From Thermoplasmatales archaeon E-plasma (GTDB lineage Archaea; Thermoplasmatota; Thermoplasmata; Thermoplasmatales; Thermoplasmataceae): 64,000 nucleotides of DNA. A program made the position numbers and the translations under genes. Location of the stretch: positions 694,957-758,956 of the forward strand of contig KI542675.1 in the NCBI GenBank assembly GCA_000496135.1, written 5' to 3'. The first letter of the stretch is position 1. Each line of letters opens with the position of its first letter. Below are positions 1-8,606 of this stretch, piece after piece. The notes beneath the pieces were generated by a model. It was not told the DNA's origin. It saw only the letters and a list, made by a program, of their open reading frames with translations, and ran no database searches.

Positions 1-617
1 TGACCAGCTTTCCACCATCGCAGCGGTCTCAATGGACATGTGGGATCCGTTCATGTCATCCACCATGGAACATATACCCGATGCAGGAAGGAAGATTGTC
101 TTTGACAGGTTCCATGTCATGAAGCATGTGAATATGGCAGTTGATTCCACCAGGAAGAAAGAGAACCGCATGTTTCTGGAGGAAGGGCTGTCTGATCTAA
201 AAGGGACCAGATACCTGTGGCTCTATTCATCAGAGAATCTGCCGGAGAAACACAGAGAAAGATATGAGGAACTGAAGAAATCCGATCTTCTTACAGGAAA
301 GGCATATTCCATGAAGGAGAATATCCGTGAATTATGGAATGCACCATCCATGGATGATGCGATGAAATAGTGGAATAGCTGGTATTCATAGGTAATGCAT
401 TCCACCATAGATGCAATGAAGGATACTGCAAGGATGATGAAGTTACATATAGAAAAGATAATGAACTATTTCATTCACAGGATTACCAGTGCAAGGGCAG
501 AAGGGATCAATTCAAAGATAGCTCTCATAGAAAAGATGGCATACGGATACAGAAATAAGGAGCACCTAGAAGACTGCCATATATTTCAGGTGCGGTAATC
601 TACAGCTTTATCCATGA
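1..617 (+). pseudogene. ISL3-family transposase remnant (partial)
   Basis: C-terminal half of an ISL3-type DDE transposase, entering from upstream of the window. The frame reads LSTIAAVSMDMWDPF from base 2, then KIVFDRFHVMKHVNMAV, both typical of the ISL3 catalytic region. The frame is interrupted by TAG at 368-370 and again at 389-391, yet coding resemblance continues in the same frame (MHSTIDAMKDTARMMK) to about 570. A +1 shift near 572-576 is then needed to read the family-like end FRCGNLQLYP, which stops at 615-617. Two nonsense codons plus a frameshift mean it is dead. A nearby active copy could act in trans, but no terminal repeat is visible here. Confidence 0.85.
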
Positions 618-949
618 ACCCACATGAAAGTCCGATGACCCTTTATTTTATAATTCTTTCAATTTTTCTAATGTTTTCTTTTGTTCTATAAATTTATAAA
701 TACATTCAGACATTTTGCATATTTCTGTTGTGTTGGAATTATTCACTATTAAGTATAATCTCTCTCACCGCAAGTAAACCATGATTTTTTAATGAATTCT
801 TGACTATCCCATGTAAGAGGTACTTTTATTATCAGAGAGTCTGAATTTTCAAATAAAGCGAGTAATTAACCCGGGGTAAATGAAGTTCTATTTAGAGGAA
901 ATGATTGGTTAGGAATCCCGTTTCGGAGGGAACCGGATATCTGTTACCT
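618..949. other. AT-rich intergenic stretch between two dead genes
   Basis: I see no open frame, RNA gene or convincing repeat here. It separates the transposase remnant from the farthest recognisable remnant of the minus-strand DUF255 gene. It may hold the IS end or further unrecognisable coding remnants. Confidence 0.4.
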
Positions 950-2660
950 AAATCATAAAAACCCAATTGATTAATCGAAGGATCCCGCATTTCTTGACAT
1001 TAGTGAATTAGAACTGGGGGACCGCGCCGTCAATATATCTCTGGATATCCAATATCCATTAAAGAATTTTGCCTTCCATGGAAAGATCCATTCCTATCCC
1101 GTAAAGTTTTCTATTGAAAAATTCATAAGGGTATAAAATAAAAGAAGAGCTTCTTCATTCATGGAACCTCTATGAATATTGAAGAAGGCCATCTATAATA
1201 TTAGGTAAATCTTTCTAAGAGTCCAGGAATTTCTTTTCGCATTGTTGTATTCAATTCTCAGGATACAGTCTTCTGTTTATGAACTTCTTTTTTACAAATT
1301 CTAATAATTCCGTTGATGCTTCTTTATACTTATCATCAAAGGTTGCGAGATAAGCAATAGACAGCGCAGAAAGAATCATTCCATTTGTTGACGCAATAAC
1401 TTTTGTGTCTGTTTGTGGTCTAATTCTCTTTGCCCTTTTTTGTAATAATATTTTCAGCGACCTTTGTGCTTTTTCATTCATCCATTCTAAACCATTTTCA
1501 TTTTTAGGTGTTATAAACGAATTGTACTTTGGGTAAATTATATTCAGGCCAGTATCAGTTTGCTCTCTTTCGTTAAAGAAGTTACCTTTTGAATTGATAT
1601 CCAATAAATTTTTAAATTCATCGAAGTCCTCGTTAAGAATGGCTTTCAATTCATCCTCAGTCCAAAGATAGAATTTCCCCTCTTCTCCTTCAGAATCTGC
1701 TTCCATGGTTGTATAATATCCACCATCTGGAGATTTCATTTCCCGTTGAAGAAATTCCAAAATCTCGCTGATAACCTGCTTATAGAATTCTTTTTTTGTT
1801 GTTGCATATGCGTATGAATATGCCGTCATAATCCATGCCTGATCGTACAGCATCTTCTCGAAGTGTGGTACTCTCCATTCTCTGTCCGTAGAATATCTGT
1901 GGAATCCATATCCAACATGATCGAAAATACCACCTCTTCTCATTGCTAAAAGCGTATTTTCAGCCATTTGAAGAGCTTCTTCATCGCCAAAATAGTTGTA
2001 ATACTTTATGAGGAATATTATGTTGTGAGGGGAAGGAAATTTCATTCCTGTACCTATGCCACCATAATCATAATCAAACACCTTTTTCAATTCACTAAAT
2101 GCATGTTTGAAGAGTTTTTCAGAATCTACCTTAACTCTTTCAGAATTCTCTTCCTTTACATTTGAGGAAATCAACTGATCTGCCCTTTCAAGAAGTGATT
2201 CTCTTTCATCCCTCCACAATGTCTTTTATGGTTTCTGAAAGCTCTATTATTCCTACATTTCGCGTGTATGGAATGAATCGGTAAGATAGGTGAATGAGGT
2301 AATTGGTTTTCTATCTGGCGTTAAAATCATATTCAGTGGCCAGCCTCCGCTCCCCCTCTCCCTCATAGCTATTGACATGTATAATGAATCAACATCCGGT
2401 CTCTCTTCCCTGTCAACCTTTATGCATACAAACGCATCGTTCATGGCTTTTCCAACCTCAGGTTTGCTGAAGCTTTCCTTTTCCATGACGTGACACCAGT
2501 GGCATGTTGAATAACCAATGCTCAGAAAAACAGGCTTATCCAATTTTCTGGCCAGTTCAAATGCCTCATCTCCCCATGGATACCAGTCCACCGGGTTTGT
2601 TGCATGCTGCTCAAGATATGGGCTCTCCTCATCTTTCAGGTGATTTGTTTTAAACGACAT
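950..2660 (-). pseudogene. Decayed DUF255 / thioredoxin-domain (YyaL/SPATA20-like) gene
   Basis: The N-terminal half is intact: [20 protein letters not shown], then the thioredoxin-like [16 protein letters not shown], starting at ATG 2660 behind a GGAG motif. After FHTREM (stop near 2253) the reading moves by -1 to [13 protein letters not shown] and then +1 to WRDERESLLERADQ, so two compensating shifts lie about 35 bp apart. The glycosidase-like (six-hairpin) half then runs to a stop at 1251, well short of the usual end of this roughly 650-700 residue family. Beyond that stop the minus strand still shows EIPGLLE near 1230, IIDGLLQY near 1190, and YIDGAVP near 1030 followed by a C..LRL segment. 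Their order and spacing match the family, so about 300 bp of C-terminal code is decaying in place. Confidence 0.85.
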
Positions 2661-2720
2661 TGTATTTCTCTCCTGATTCATTCTCATAAACATTATTAAT
2701 TTTCCATCACTGTGGAATAG

Positions 2721-3308
2721 TTGAAGCAGATTGCAATCCTCATAAGACATGGAGAAAGCGAATCGAATATAAGGGGACTAATATCAGAAGACATAGAGGG
2801 ATTTCCCCTTACTGATAACGGAAGAAAACAGGCGACCAGAACTGCACAAGAACTGATTAAAGTAAAAGCTCAAATGATATTATCATCACCAGTTCTAAGG
2901 GCAAGGGAAACAGCTTCTATTATTTCCCATGCCACAAATATTGAAATCACAATTGATCATAACATCAGGGAAAGTGGTCTCGGCCCATATAACAACAAGC
3001 ACTTCAAGCTTATTCCCGGTGGAAAACGTGAGGATTTTGGCTTTGAACCCTATGATAAAATAAAGGAAAGAATGATGCAAAGCCTCACGAAGCATACCGG
3101 GATCAATATATTCGTGAGTCATGAATTACCCATAAAGGCGGCTGTTTCAAAAATTCTCAATCTTGGTGAAGAGGAAAGCAGAGGCCTAAAATTAGGTAAC
3201 GCTTCAATCACAGTTATTGATATCAAAAATGAAGTAATCCTGTCACTCGGATCACTGGAGCTAACTCCACAGGTTATCTCTATTATCAATGAAGACTCTG
3301 ACTTGTAA
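2721..3308 (+). CDS. Histidine phosphatase superfamily protein
   Basis: A 195-residue phosphoglycerate mutase/acid-phosphatase-type protein. The catalytic RHGES motif lies at residues 9-13, right after the start. A second conserved block [11 protein letters not shown] (about 55-65) and a late SHELP motif (about 134-138) supply the other phosphate-pocket residues of the family. The start is a TTG at 2721, chosen because the motif sits where the family N-terminus places it and no ATG precedes it in frame. It is divergent from the DUF255 pseudogene across about 60 bp. Its 3' end overlaps the converging MFS gene by 23 bp. The substrate cannot be read from sequence; a small-molecule phosphatase is as likely as a mutase. 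Confidence 0.85.
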   Translation: MKQIAILIRHGESESNIRGLISEDIEGFPLTDNGRKQATRTAQELIKVKAQMILSSPVLRARETASIISHATNIEITIDHNIRESGLGPYNNKHFKLIPGGKREDFGFEPYDKIKERMMQSLTKHTGINIFVSHELPIKAAVSKILNLGEEESRGLKLGNASITVIDIKNEVILSLGSLELTPQVISIINEDSDL

Positions 3309-4461
3309 ATCTGGTACTTAGGAGAAATGAAATAACCACTGTCAAAAGACAGACGGCAATTGAGATCTGTATTATTGAAGAATTGCTGTGACTACCTATA
3401 ATTTCTCCACCGATCAGGGCACCCGTAGCACTTCCCAGAAATTGAAATGAATAGAATATGCCCATTCCCAGACCATAATCTTTGTTTCGTATAATGCGAG
3501 ACAGAAACGGAATCATCAGAAGCTCATAGAAAGAATAACCGGTGAAAAACGGTATAAGAAGTAAGGAAATTTCCCATGGTGAAAGGTCAAAGAATGCAAT
3601 CAGGGATAATACAGCTAATCCTGTTCCCATTATGGAAAAGGAAATCTCCTTTGACATTGTAGTTCCTTTATTTCGGAATTTCTCGGTGAATATAACTGCA
3701 ATACCTCCTCCCACAATTACAGGGAGGAAAAGGATAAATGAATAACCTGATAAACCATAACTCTGAACTGAATATATCTGCAGGAGATAGAAGAAAATAA
3801 ACGCAGAAACTGATACAAGAAACGAAATCAGGGCAATGACAAAAACCCTGATTCCCATGACAGGTCTTTTCAATTCCACAGAACTGGTTGTTAAATTCAC
3901 ATTATATATTCGTGGAATAAATGCGGTGAATAAGGAAATCAAACCGACAACAGCCGAAATGAGGAAGACACTTCTGATGCCCAGGAGAGCTGATATCTCT
4001 GGAGAAAATGATGTTCCCATAAGAAATGCCAACCCAATGGAAGCTCCAACATAGGACATGGATAAACTCTTCTTTTCTGTTTCAACGGTCTCCTGTGCCC
4101 ATGCAATTGCAGGTGAAGAAATAGCTCCGGAGCCTGCTATAAATCTTGATACAATAAGAATTGTAATTGTATTTCCGTAAAATGAAAGTATATTCCCTAT
4201 AATATAGGGAATCAAGCCTATTATTATGGCATTTCTCCTTCCTATCTTATCTGATAATTTTCCCATTGGAATCTGGAAAATGGCCATTGAAATTTCATAT
4301 GATGCAACGGCAATTCCTATGAGATAACCGGATGAGGTAAATTTCTCTGCAAATATGGCTATGACCGGTATAACTAAAAATATGCCCAGCATTCTGGAAA
4401 ACTCCACAAAGGAAATAACGTTGAGTGTTCTTTTCTGTTCCTTTGTGAGATACCTGAACAT
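3286..4461 (-). CDS. MFS transporter
   Basis: A 391-residue major facilitator with about 12 hydrophobic segments. The cytoplasmic loop-2 signature GKLSDKIGRRN (residues 67-77) is a clear motif A. The second half repeats the six-helix pattern after a central loop near 185-205. There is no substrate-specific signature, so sugar, drug or organic-acid export are all possible. It lies 10 bp downstream of the GAF/fRMsr-like gene and is probably cotranscribed with it, which would loosely fit a stress-response role. Confidence 0.9.
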   Translation of the reverse strand: MFRYLTKEQKRTLNVISFVEFSRMLGIFLVIPVIAIFAEKFTSSGYLIGIAVASYEISMAIFQIPMGKLSDKIGRRNAIIIGLIPYIIGNILSFYGNTITILIVSRFIAGSGAISSPAIAWAQETVETEKKSLSMSYVGASIGLAFLMGTSFSPEISALLGIRSVFLISAVVGLISLFTAFIPRIYNVNLTTSSVELKRPVMGIRVFVIALISFLVSVSAFIFFYLLQIYSVQSYGLSGYSFILFLPVIVGGGIAVIFTEKFRNKGTTMSKEISFSIMGTGLAVLSLIAFFDLSPWEISLLLIPFFTGYSFYELLMIPFLSRIIRNKDYGLGMGIFYSFQFLGSATGALIGGEIIGSHSNSSIIQISIAVCLLTVVISFLLSTRFTSQSLH

Positions 4462-4471
4462 GATAACCTAA

Positions 4472-4936
4472 TTATGGAACGAAAAGTTCATTGATTCTGC
4501 CAGATATAAGGTTGCATAATTCCAGAAGATATTTTTCGTCATCTTCTGTGAATGCAGCCTTTGTATCCGAGTCAATATCCAGTTCCCCTATGGGTTTCCC
4601 ATTAAATCTAATCGGAACAACCAGTTCTGATTCCGTCTCCGGGAAGCATGCAAGATATCTGGTATTCGATTTAACTTCCGGTTCATTTACAACATCATCT
4701 TCTGTAATTGCCATGCTGCATAATCCATCGCCAAGATTAATCTCCACATGTTCTGTTTCCTTACCGCAGAAAGCCTGAAGTTTCAGTTTACCGTTTCTGA
4801 GAACGTAAATTCCAGTCCAGTTATATTTTGAATTCACAGAGGAGAGATTATCGCAAACATATTGCATAAGTTCATTTAGGTCGCCGTTCAATCTTTTTTT
4901 CACATCATTAAAAAAAACACTGGCATTATCTTTCAT
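4472..4936 (-). CDS. GAF-domain protein, free methionine-R-sulfoxide reductase-like
   Basis: A 154-residue single GAF domain of the fRMsr/YtsP type, whose members reduce free methionine-R-sulfoxide with cysteines in the GAF pocket. Visible family features are WTGIYVL (40-46), GLCSMA with Cys73, and YLACFPETESELVVPI with Cys97 followed by the acidic/Ser stretch seen in the family; I take Cys97 as the likely catalytic position. It probably draws electrons from thioredoxin, and a thioredoxin system is encoded at 52.3-53.7 kb. It is the first gene of a pair with the MFS transporter. A TATA-like TTTTAAATAATC lies just upstream of the start, suggesting a leaderless or short-leader transcript. Confidence 0.8.
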   Translation of the reverse strand: MKDNASVFFNDVKKRLNGDLNELMQYVCDNLSSVNSKYNWTGIYVLRNGKLKLQAFCGKETEHVEINLGDGLCSMAITEDDVVNEPEVKSNTRYLACFPETESELVVPIRFNGKPIGELDIDSDTKAAFTEDDEKYLLELCNLISGRINELFVP

Positions 4937-5016
4937 TAAAAAGATTATTTAAAACCAATATAAAATTTGATCGAGAATCAGAGAACAATTTATAGTAATA
5001 TAACATATTTACACCT
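4937..5016. promoter_or_regulatory. Divergent promoter region (GAF gene / aldo-keto reductase)
   Basis: 80 bp between divergent genes. On the plus strand TTTATAGTA (4989-4997) is a TATA box whose centre is about 24 bp from the ATG at 5017, so the reductase mRNA is probably leaderless. On the minus strand TTTTAAATAATC serves the GAF gene. Confidence 0.55.
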
Positions 5017-5853
5017 ATGATTTTCAAGACTTTTGGAAAAACTGGCTTTAAGGTGTCTGCGATCGGAATGGGTACCTATTATGATCCGGCGTGGATTCTC
5101 GCTTCGCTTATAGGCATAAAGAAGAACTCAAAGCAGCATATTGAAGCTGTCAAAGCTGGTCTCAATGCAGGAATTAATTTCATAGACACAGCAGAAATAT
5201 ACCATACAGAACCCCTTGTTGCGGAGGCAGTAAAGGGTATGGAAAGGGAAAAGCTATTCATTGCTACGAAGGTATTTGTCAATCATTTGGACAGTCATAA
5301 GGTCATCAAGGCGTGCAATAGAAGCCTCAGGAACCTGAATATGAAATATATTGACCTCTACCAGATTCATTTTCCCTCATCCAGAATACCTCTGATTGAG
5401 ACATTGTCCGCAATGGAGCAGCTTGTTGACCAAGGAAAAATCAGGTACATTGGCATAAGCAATTTCGATCTTTTAAGAACAGAGGAAGCAATGGGGGCCA
5501 TGAAGAAGTATGAAATTGTTTCAACCCAGATGCCGTATAATATTAACAACAGATCCATTGAGACAGAATTAAAACCATTCTGTGATAAGAATAACATTGC
5601 CATAATGGCATATTACCCGCTTGCACATGGAAAGATAGCAGGAAACAGGCAGGGTGTGCCTGATGCAGTAAAGAAGGTTGCAGAAAAGCATAAATCTCCC
5701 CTGACCCACATTGCAATACAGTGGCTTCTGTCAAGAGGAGAAAATGTATTTCCAATTCCAAGAGCATCTGATCCAGTGCATGTGAAAGAAAACGCTGAAT
5801 TTGACAAATTGGCTCTGGATGAAGAGGATCTGAAACAGTTGAATCATATCTGA
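5017..5853 (+). CDS. Aldo/keto reductase
   Basis: A 278-residue NAD(P)H-dependent (beta/alpha)8-barrel oxidoreductase. The catalytic tetrad is complete: Asp57 and Tyr62 in NFIDTAEIYHTE, Lys85 in FIATK, and His118 in LYQIHFP. GISNFD (about 148-153) and the C-terminal PIPRAS cofactor motif also fit. The protein is slightly shorter than typical (about 310-330), mainly at the C-terminus, and ends shortly after LALDEEDLKQL. Its physiological carbonyl substrate cannot be inferred. It appears monocistronic, with its own TATA box and a 100-bp gap before the next operon. Confidence 0.92.
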   Translation: MIFKTFGKTGFKVSAIGMGTYYDPAWILASLIGIKKNSKQHIEAVKAGLNAGINFIDTAEIYHTEPLVAEAVKGMEREKLFIATKVFVNHLDSHKVIKACNRSLRNLNMKYIDLYQIHFPSSRIPLIETLSAMEQLVDQGKIRYIGISNFDLLRTEEAMGAMKKYEIVSTQMPYNINNRSIETELKPFCDKNNIAIMAYYPLAHGKIAGNRQGVPDAVKKVAEKHKSPLTHIAIQWLLSRGENVFPIPRASDPVHVKENAEFDKLALDEEDLKQLNHI

Positions 5854-5922
5854 TTCAGAAGAAGAATCTCTAAATTGGAATCTGCATAATATTATATTAA
5901 ACCAAGAAAGTAGCGTAAGCAA

Positions 5923-5932
5923 AAATATTTAA
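5923..5932 (+). promoter_or_regulatory. TATA box of the VWA/FHA/kinase operon
   Basis: AAATATTTAA lies about 25-32 bp upstream of the ATG at 5955, the normal archaeal TATA-to-start distance for a leaderless transcript. No other convincing promoter is visible before 15.3 kb on this strand, so it may drive all six genes. Confidence 0.5.
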
Positions 5933-5954
5933 CTCTTGTAGATTATAAGATGTT

Positions 5955-7142
5955 ATGATTGAGGGTGAAATTATTGGAAGCAATACCTACTGCTTCTCCG
6001 ATACACTTACAAAAATCTATTACCAGATAAAACTGAAAAGTTCCGGCGGGTCATTAGCTCCATCGAGGTCTGCAATAGCAATTCTCATTGACAGAAGCGG
6101 TTCCATGCACGGAGAAAAGCTCAATGATGCAAAGGAGGCTGCAAAACTGGCCGTTAATGCTCTTGGCTCAAACAATTTTATATCACTTTATTCATTTTCA
6201 ACAAAAACCGATAATCTTGTTCCATTCACCAAGGCAGGAAGTAAGGATAAAATTCTAAACAGTATTGACAGGATCAAGGCTTCTGGAGGTACTTTCATGT
6301 ACAATGCCCTGGATGAAGTTTTTCATGATGCAAAGGATTTCTCTTCCGATGGTGGTTCAGTAACCCTTATTGTTCTAACTGATGGTCAACCATCAGATGT
6401 GGGCGATGTTCAGAGGTATGAACAGCTGGCCGCAGCAGGTTCTGAGTTCGGAATGAAGATCGTGTGCATAGGCATTGGCGACTACGATGAAACCATATTG
6501 AAGGCAATGGCAGACGCCAGCAATGGAGATTTTATAAATGCCATTGACAGAAATTCCATTACAGCTGCCTTCACAAAATATGCCAGCGAAGCGGCCACAT
6601 CTGGAGGAACCTCGGCTGTCCTGAAGCTGATACCCAGAGAATCCGGAGCCATAGAAATATATGATCAGACGTTCAGCATGGATGATGGAATTGCGACCAT
6701 CAATATGGGAACTGTAGGTTCAGATCCAATTAATGTTACAGGATCTGTCTCCATTAAAGGGGGAGCCGAAGGAAATATAACCGGAATGCAGGCAGTTCTT
6801 ACATACAGGGATAACGACGGATCTCCAAAGGAAAATAAGCTGAATTTATCACTCACAAGGACAAAAAATTCGGAACTTGTTGTTTCAAATGTTAATAAGG
6901 AACTTATAAATGAAGCAAGGCTGAAGATGCAAATGGGTCAGGTGGAATATCTCATCGCCAAGGGGGATTTTGATTCAGCTACCAGAATAAGCAGGCAGGC
7001 TATGGATTCCGCAAACGCAACAAAGAAGAGGGAATTCATAGAGGCTACAAAAAGACTGGATAGAGTTCTGGATGATTCAAAGAATGGTAATATAGATAAG
7101 AAAGAGGCTTATAATCAGACTACAAGAATTAAGAGGCAGTAA
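5955..7142 (+). CDS. arnB: VWA-domain protein (ArnB-like)
   Basis: A 395-residue von Willebrand factor A protein without signal peptide or membrane segment, so cytoplasmic. The metal-ion-dependent adhesion site is complete: DRSGS (Asp46, Ser48, Ser50), Thr113 in SGGTFMYN and Asp143 in LTDGQPSD. After about residue 215 comes a beta-rich segment and then a helical C-terminus (about 300-395), the layout seen in archaeal ArnB. In Sulfolobus acidocaldarius, ArnB (VWA) binds ArnA (zinc finger plus FHA) in a phosphorylation-dependent way and both repress archaellum expression. Here the next gene, 1 bp away, is exactly such a zinc-ribbon FHA protein, followed by a PPP phosphatase and a kinase. The Arn assignment rests on domain order and neighbourhood; no archaellum genes are in the window. 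Confidence 0.85.
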   Translation: MIEGEIIGSNTYCFSDTLTKIYYQIKLKSSGGSLAPSRSAIAILIDRSGSMHGEKLNDAKEAAKLAVNALGSNNFISLYSFSTKTDNLVPFTKAGSKDKILNSIDRIKASGGTFMYNALDEVFHDAKDFSSDGGSVTLIVLTDGQPSDVGDVQRYEQLAAAGSEFGMKIVCIGIGDYDETILKAMADASNGDFINAIDRNSITAAFTKYASEAATSGGTSAVLKLIPRESGAIEIYDQTFSMDDGIATINMGTVGSDPINVTGSVSIKGGAEGNITGMQAVLTYRDNDGSPKENKLNLSLTRTKNSELVVSNVNKELINEARLKMQMGQVEYLIAKGDFDSATRISRQAMDSANATKKREFIEATKRLDRVLDDSKNGNIDKKEAYNQTTRIKRQ

Positions 7143-7143
7143 A

Positions 7144-7725
7144 ATGGCATGGTTTTGCACTAAGTGCGGTTCGGAAAATGATGATGGTGAGACAACATGT
7201 GTTGTTTGTGGCTCAGGAAAGGTAGGATTGATCGAAACACCGGAGAATGTTGTGGTTAATGATCAACCACCTAAGGCTCAGGAGGAGGCAAAGGCAGAAT
7301 CTATAGCTCAACCGGCTCAGAAGGCTCCTCCACAGGTTTCAAGTCCACCCCAGTCTCACGGGGTTATGGAGGATTCTCATGAAGAGTCTAGTTTTGTGGA
7401 GATTCAGTTTGTGCAAAGCCCTCTTGATGATATAATAGGTAAAAAGGTCAAGCTGAACCTTTCCATATTTCCTTCTGTTTCCGTTGGACGTTCTCCGGAG
7501 AATGTTCTTCAGATTCCTGATCCAAGTGTATCAAGGATGCATGGAAAGATTACTCATGAGGGGAAAGAATTCTTTTTCGAGGATTCGGGAAGTGCCAATG
7601 GAACCTACATATTTGACGGGGGCAAGTTTAATGAAATAAAGGAGAAGACAAAAATAGAAGAAAAAACCCTCATAAAGCTGGGAGAGGGTACAATAGTAAA
7701 GGTTACAGCTGTCAAATCGCTTTAG
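7144..7725 (+). CDS. arnA: Zinc-ribbon FHA-domain protein (ArnA-like)
   Basis: A 193-residue protein. A rubredoxin-like zinc ribbon (CTKC at Cys5/Cys8 and CVVC at Cys19/Cys22) is followed by a Pro/Gln/Glu-rich linker (about 35-85) and an FHA domain (about 90-190). The FHA phosphothreonine-binding residues are present: GR at 115-116, Ser130-Arg131-x-His133 and Asn152-Gly153 in SANGTYIF. The order zinc finger, linker, FHA is that of Sulfolobus ArnA. It starts 1 bp after the VWA stop and is clearly cotranscribed. The expected role is reading phosphothreonines made by the downstream kinase, probably on the VWA partner; the downstream phosphatase would reset it. Confidence 0.88.
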   Translation: MAWFCTKCGSENDDGETTCVVCGSGKVGLIETPENVVVNDQPPKAQEEAKAESIAQPAQKAPPQVSSPPQSHGVMEDSHEESSFVEIQFVQSPLDDIIGKKVKLNLSIFPSVSVGRSPENVLQIPDPSVSRMHGKITHEGKEFFFEDSGSANGTYIFDGGKFNEIKEKTKIEEKTLIKLGEGTIVKVTAVKSL

Positions 7726-7739
7726 GATGGAGAAAACAG

Positions 7740-8606
7740 ATGCAGGATTTATATCTGGTTTTACCAGATTATATAAATGATACCATAGATAGATACATCA
7801 GCAGTATGGGAGCACCTGTACCTGTGAAGAGGGTGAGCATGCAGAAAGGCATCGTTTCATTTATTGGTGATACCCATGGTGCTCTTGATGTTACCGCATT
7901 TGCAATGTTAACAGAGGCAAATTCGGACCTCATCTGCTTTGTGGGAGATCTGGTCGACAGAGGAAAGCATCAACTGTTCAATCTTCTTTACATACTTGAA
8001 ATGGCTATGATTTCCCATAAAGTCATCGTTGTAAGGGGAAACCACGAAAGTACGCTCACAAACGAGGTATATGGTTTCATAGAGGAACTGAGAGGATTTG
8101 ACATCATAGAGGAGGTCTATCCACACATTCTCAGACTGTATGGAAAACTACCTTATGCTCTGTACATGGATTCTGGTATAGTTGCAGTTCATGGCGGCAT
8201 TCCACAATATGGTATTGAAATTGAAAGCTGGAATAATCTTCCAATGGATGATCTTGAACCGATCAATACCACAGCATTTGAAATAATGTGGAATGATCCC
8301 AGGGAATTCGTGGACGGATTCATACCTGGAACAAGAGGAGAAGGAACTTTTTTCTTTGGTCCGGATGCTTATTATAAATTCGCTGAAAGAAATAAGGTCA
8401 AGCTCTTTGTAAGGGCACACGAGGTTAAGAAACAGGGCTTTGAATATTATTTTAACAGGAAGCTTATTTCAATTTTTTCATCAAGATATCATAAGGGAAA
8501 GGCTGCAATACTGAGGGTAAACGTTGAATTTCCGGATAAGCATGAGATTGAGATTGTACCTGAACCACCACCAGGGGAGGAATGGGTCCAATGGCCGGGT
8601 CCATGA
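7740..8606 (+). CDS. PPP-family Ser/Thr protein phosphatase
   Basis: A 288-residue PP1/PP2A-type metallophosphatase with all signature motifs: GDTHG (Asp44, His46), GDLVDRG (Asp70, Asp73, Arg74), GNHES (Asn101, His102, Glu103), AVHGG (His151) and RAHE (Arg225, His227). It is soluble, with an N-terminal extension of about 38 residues before the first motif. A GGAG stretch 9-12 bp upstream supports the start. Its last four bases (ATGA) overlap the kinase start, so kinase and phosphatase are translationally coupled. In Sulfolobus a PP2A-type phosphatase acts on ArnA and ArnB; the gene order here suggests the same pairing. Confidence 0.93.
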   Translation: MQDLYLVLPDYINDTIDRYISSMGAPVPVKRVSMQKGIVSFIGDTHGALDVTAFAMLTEANSDLICFVGDLVDRGKHQLFNLLYILEMAMISHKVIVVRGNHESTLTNEVYGFIEELRGFDIIEEVYPHILRLYGKLPYALYMDSGIVAVHGGIPQYGIEIESWNNLPMDDLEPINTTAFEIMWNDPREFVDGFIPGTRGEGTFFFGPDAYYKFAERNKVKLFVRAHEVKKQGFEYYFNRKLISIFSSRYHKGKAAILRVNVEFPDKHEIEIVPEPPPGEEWVQWPGP

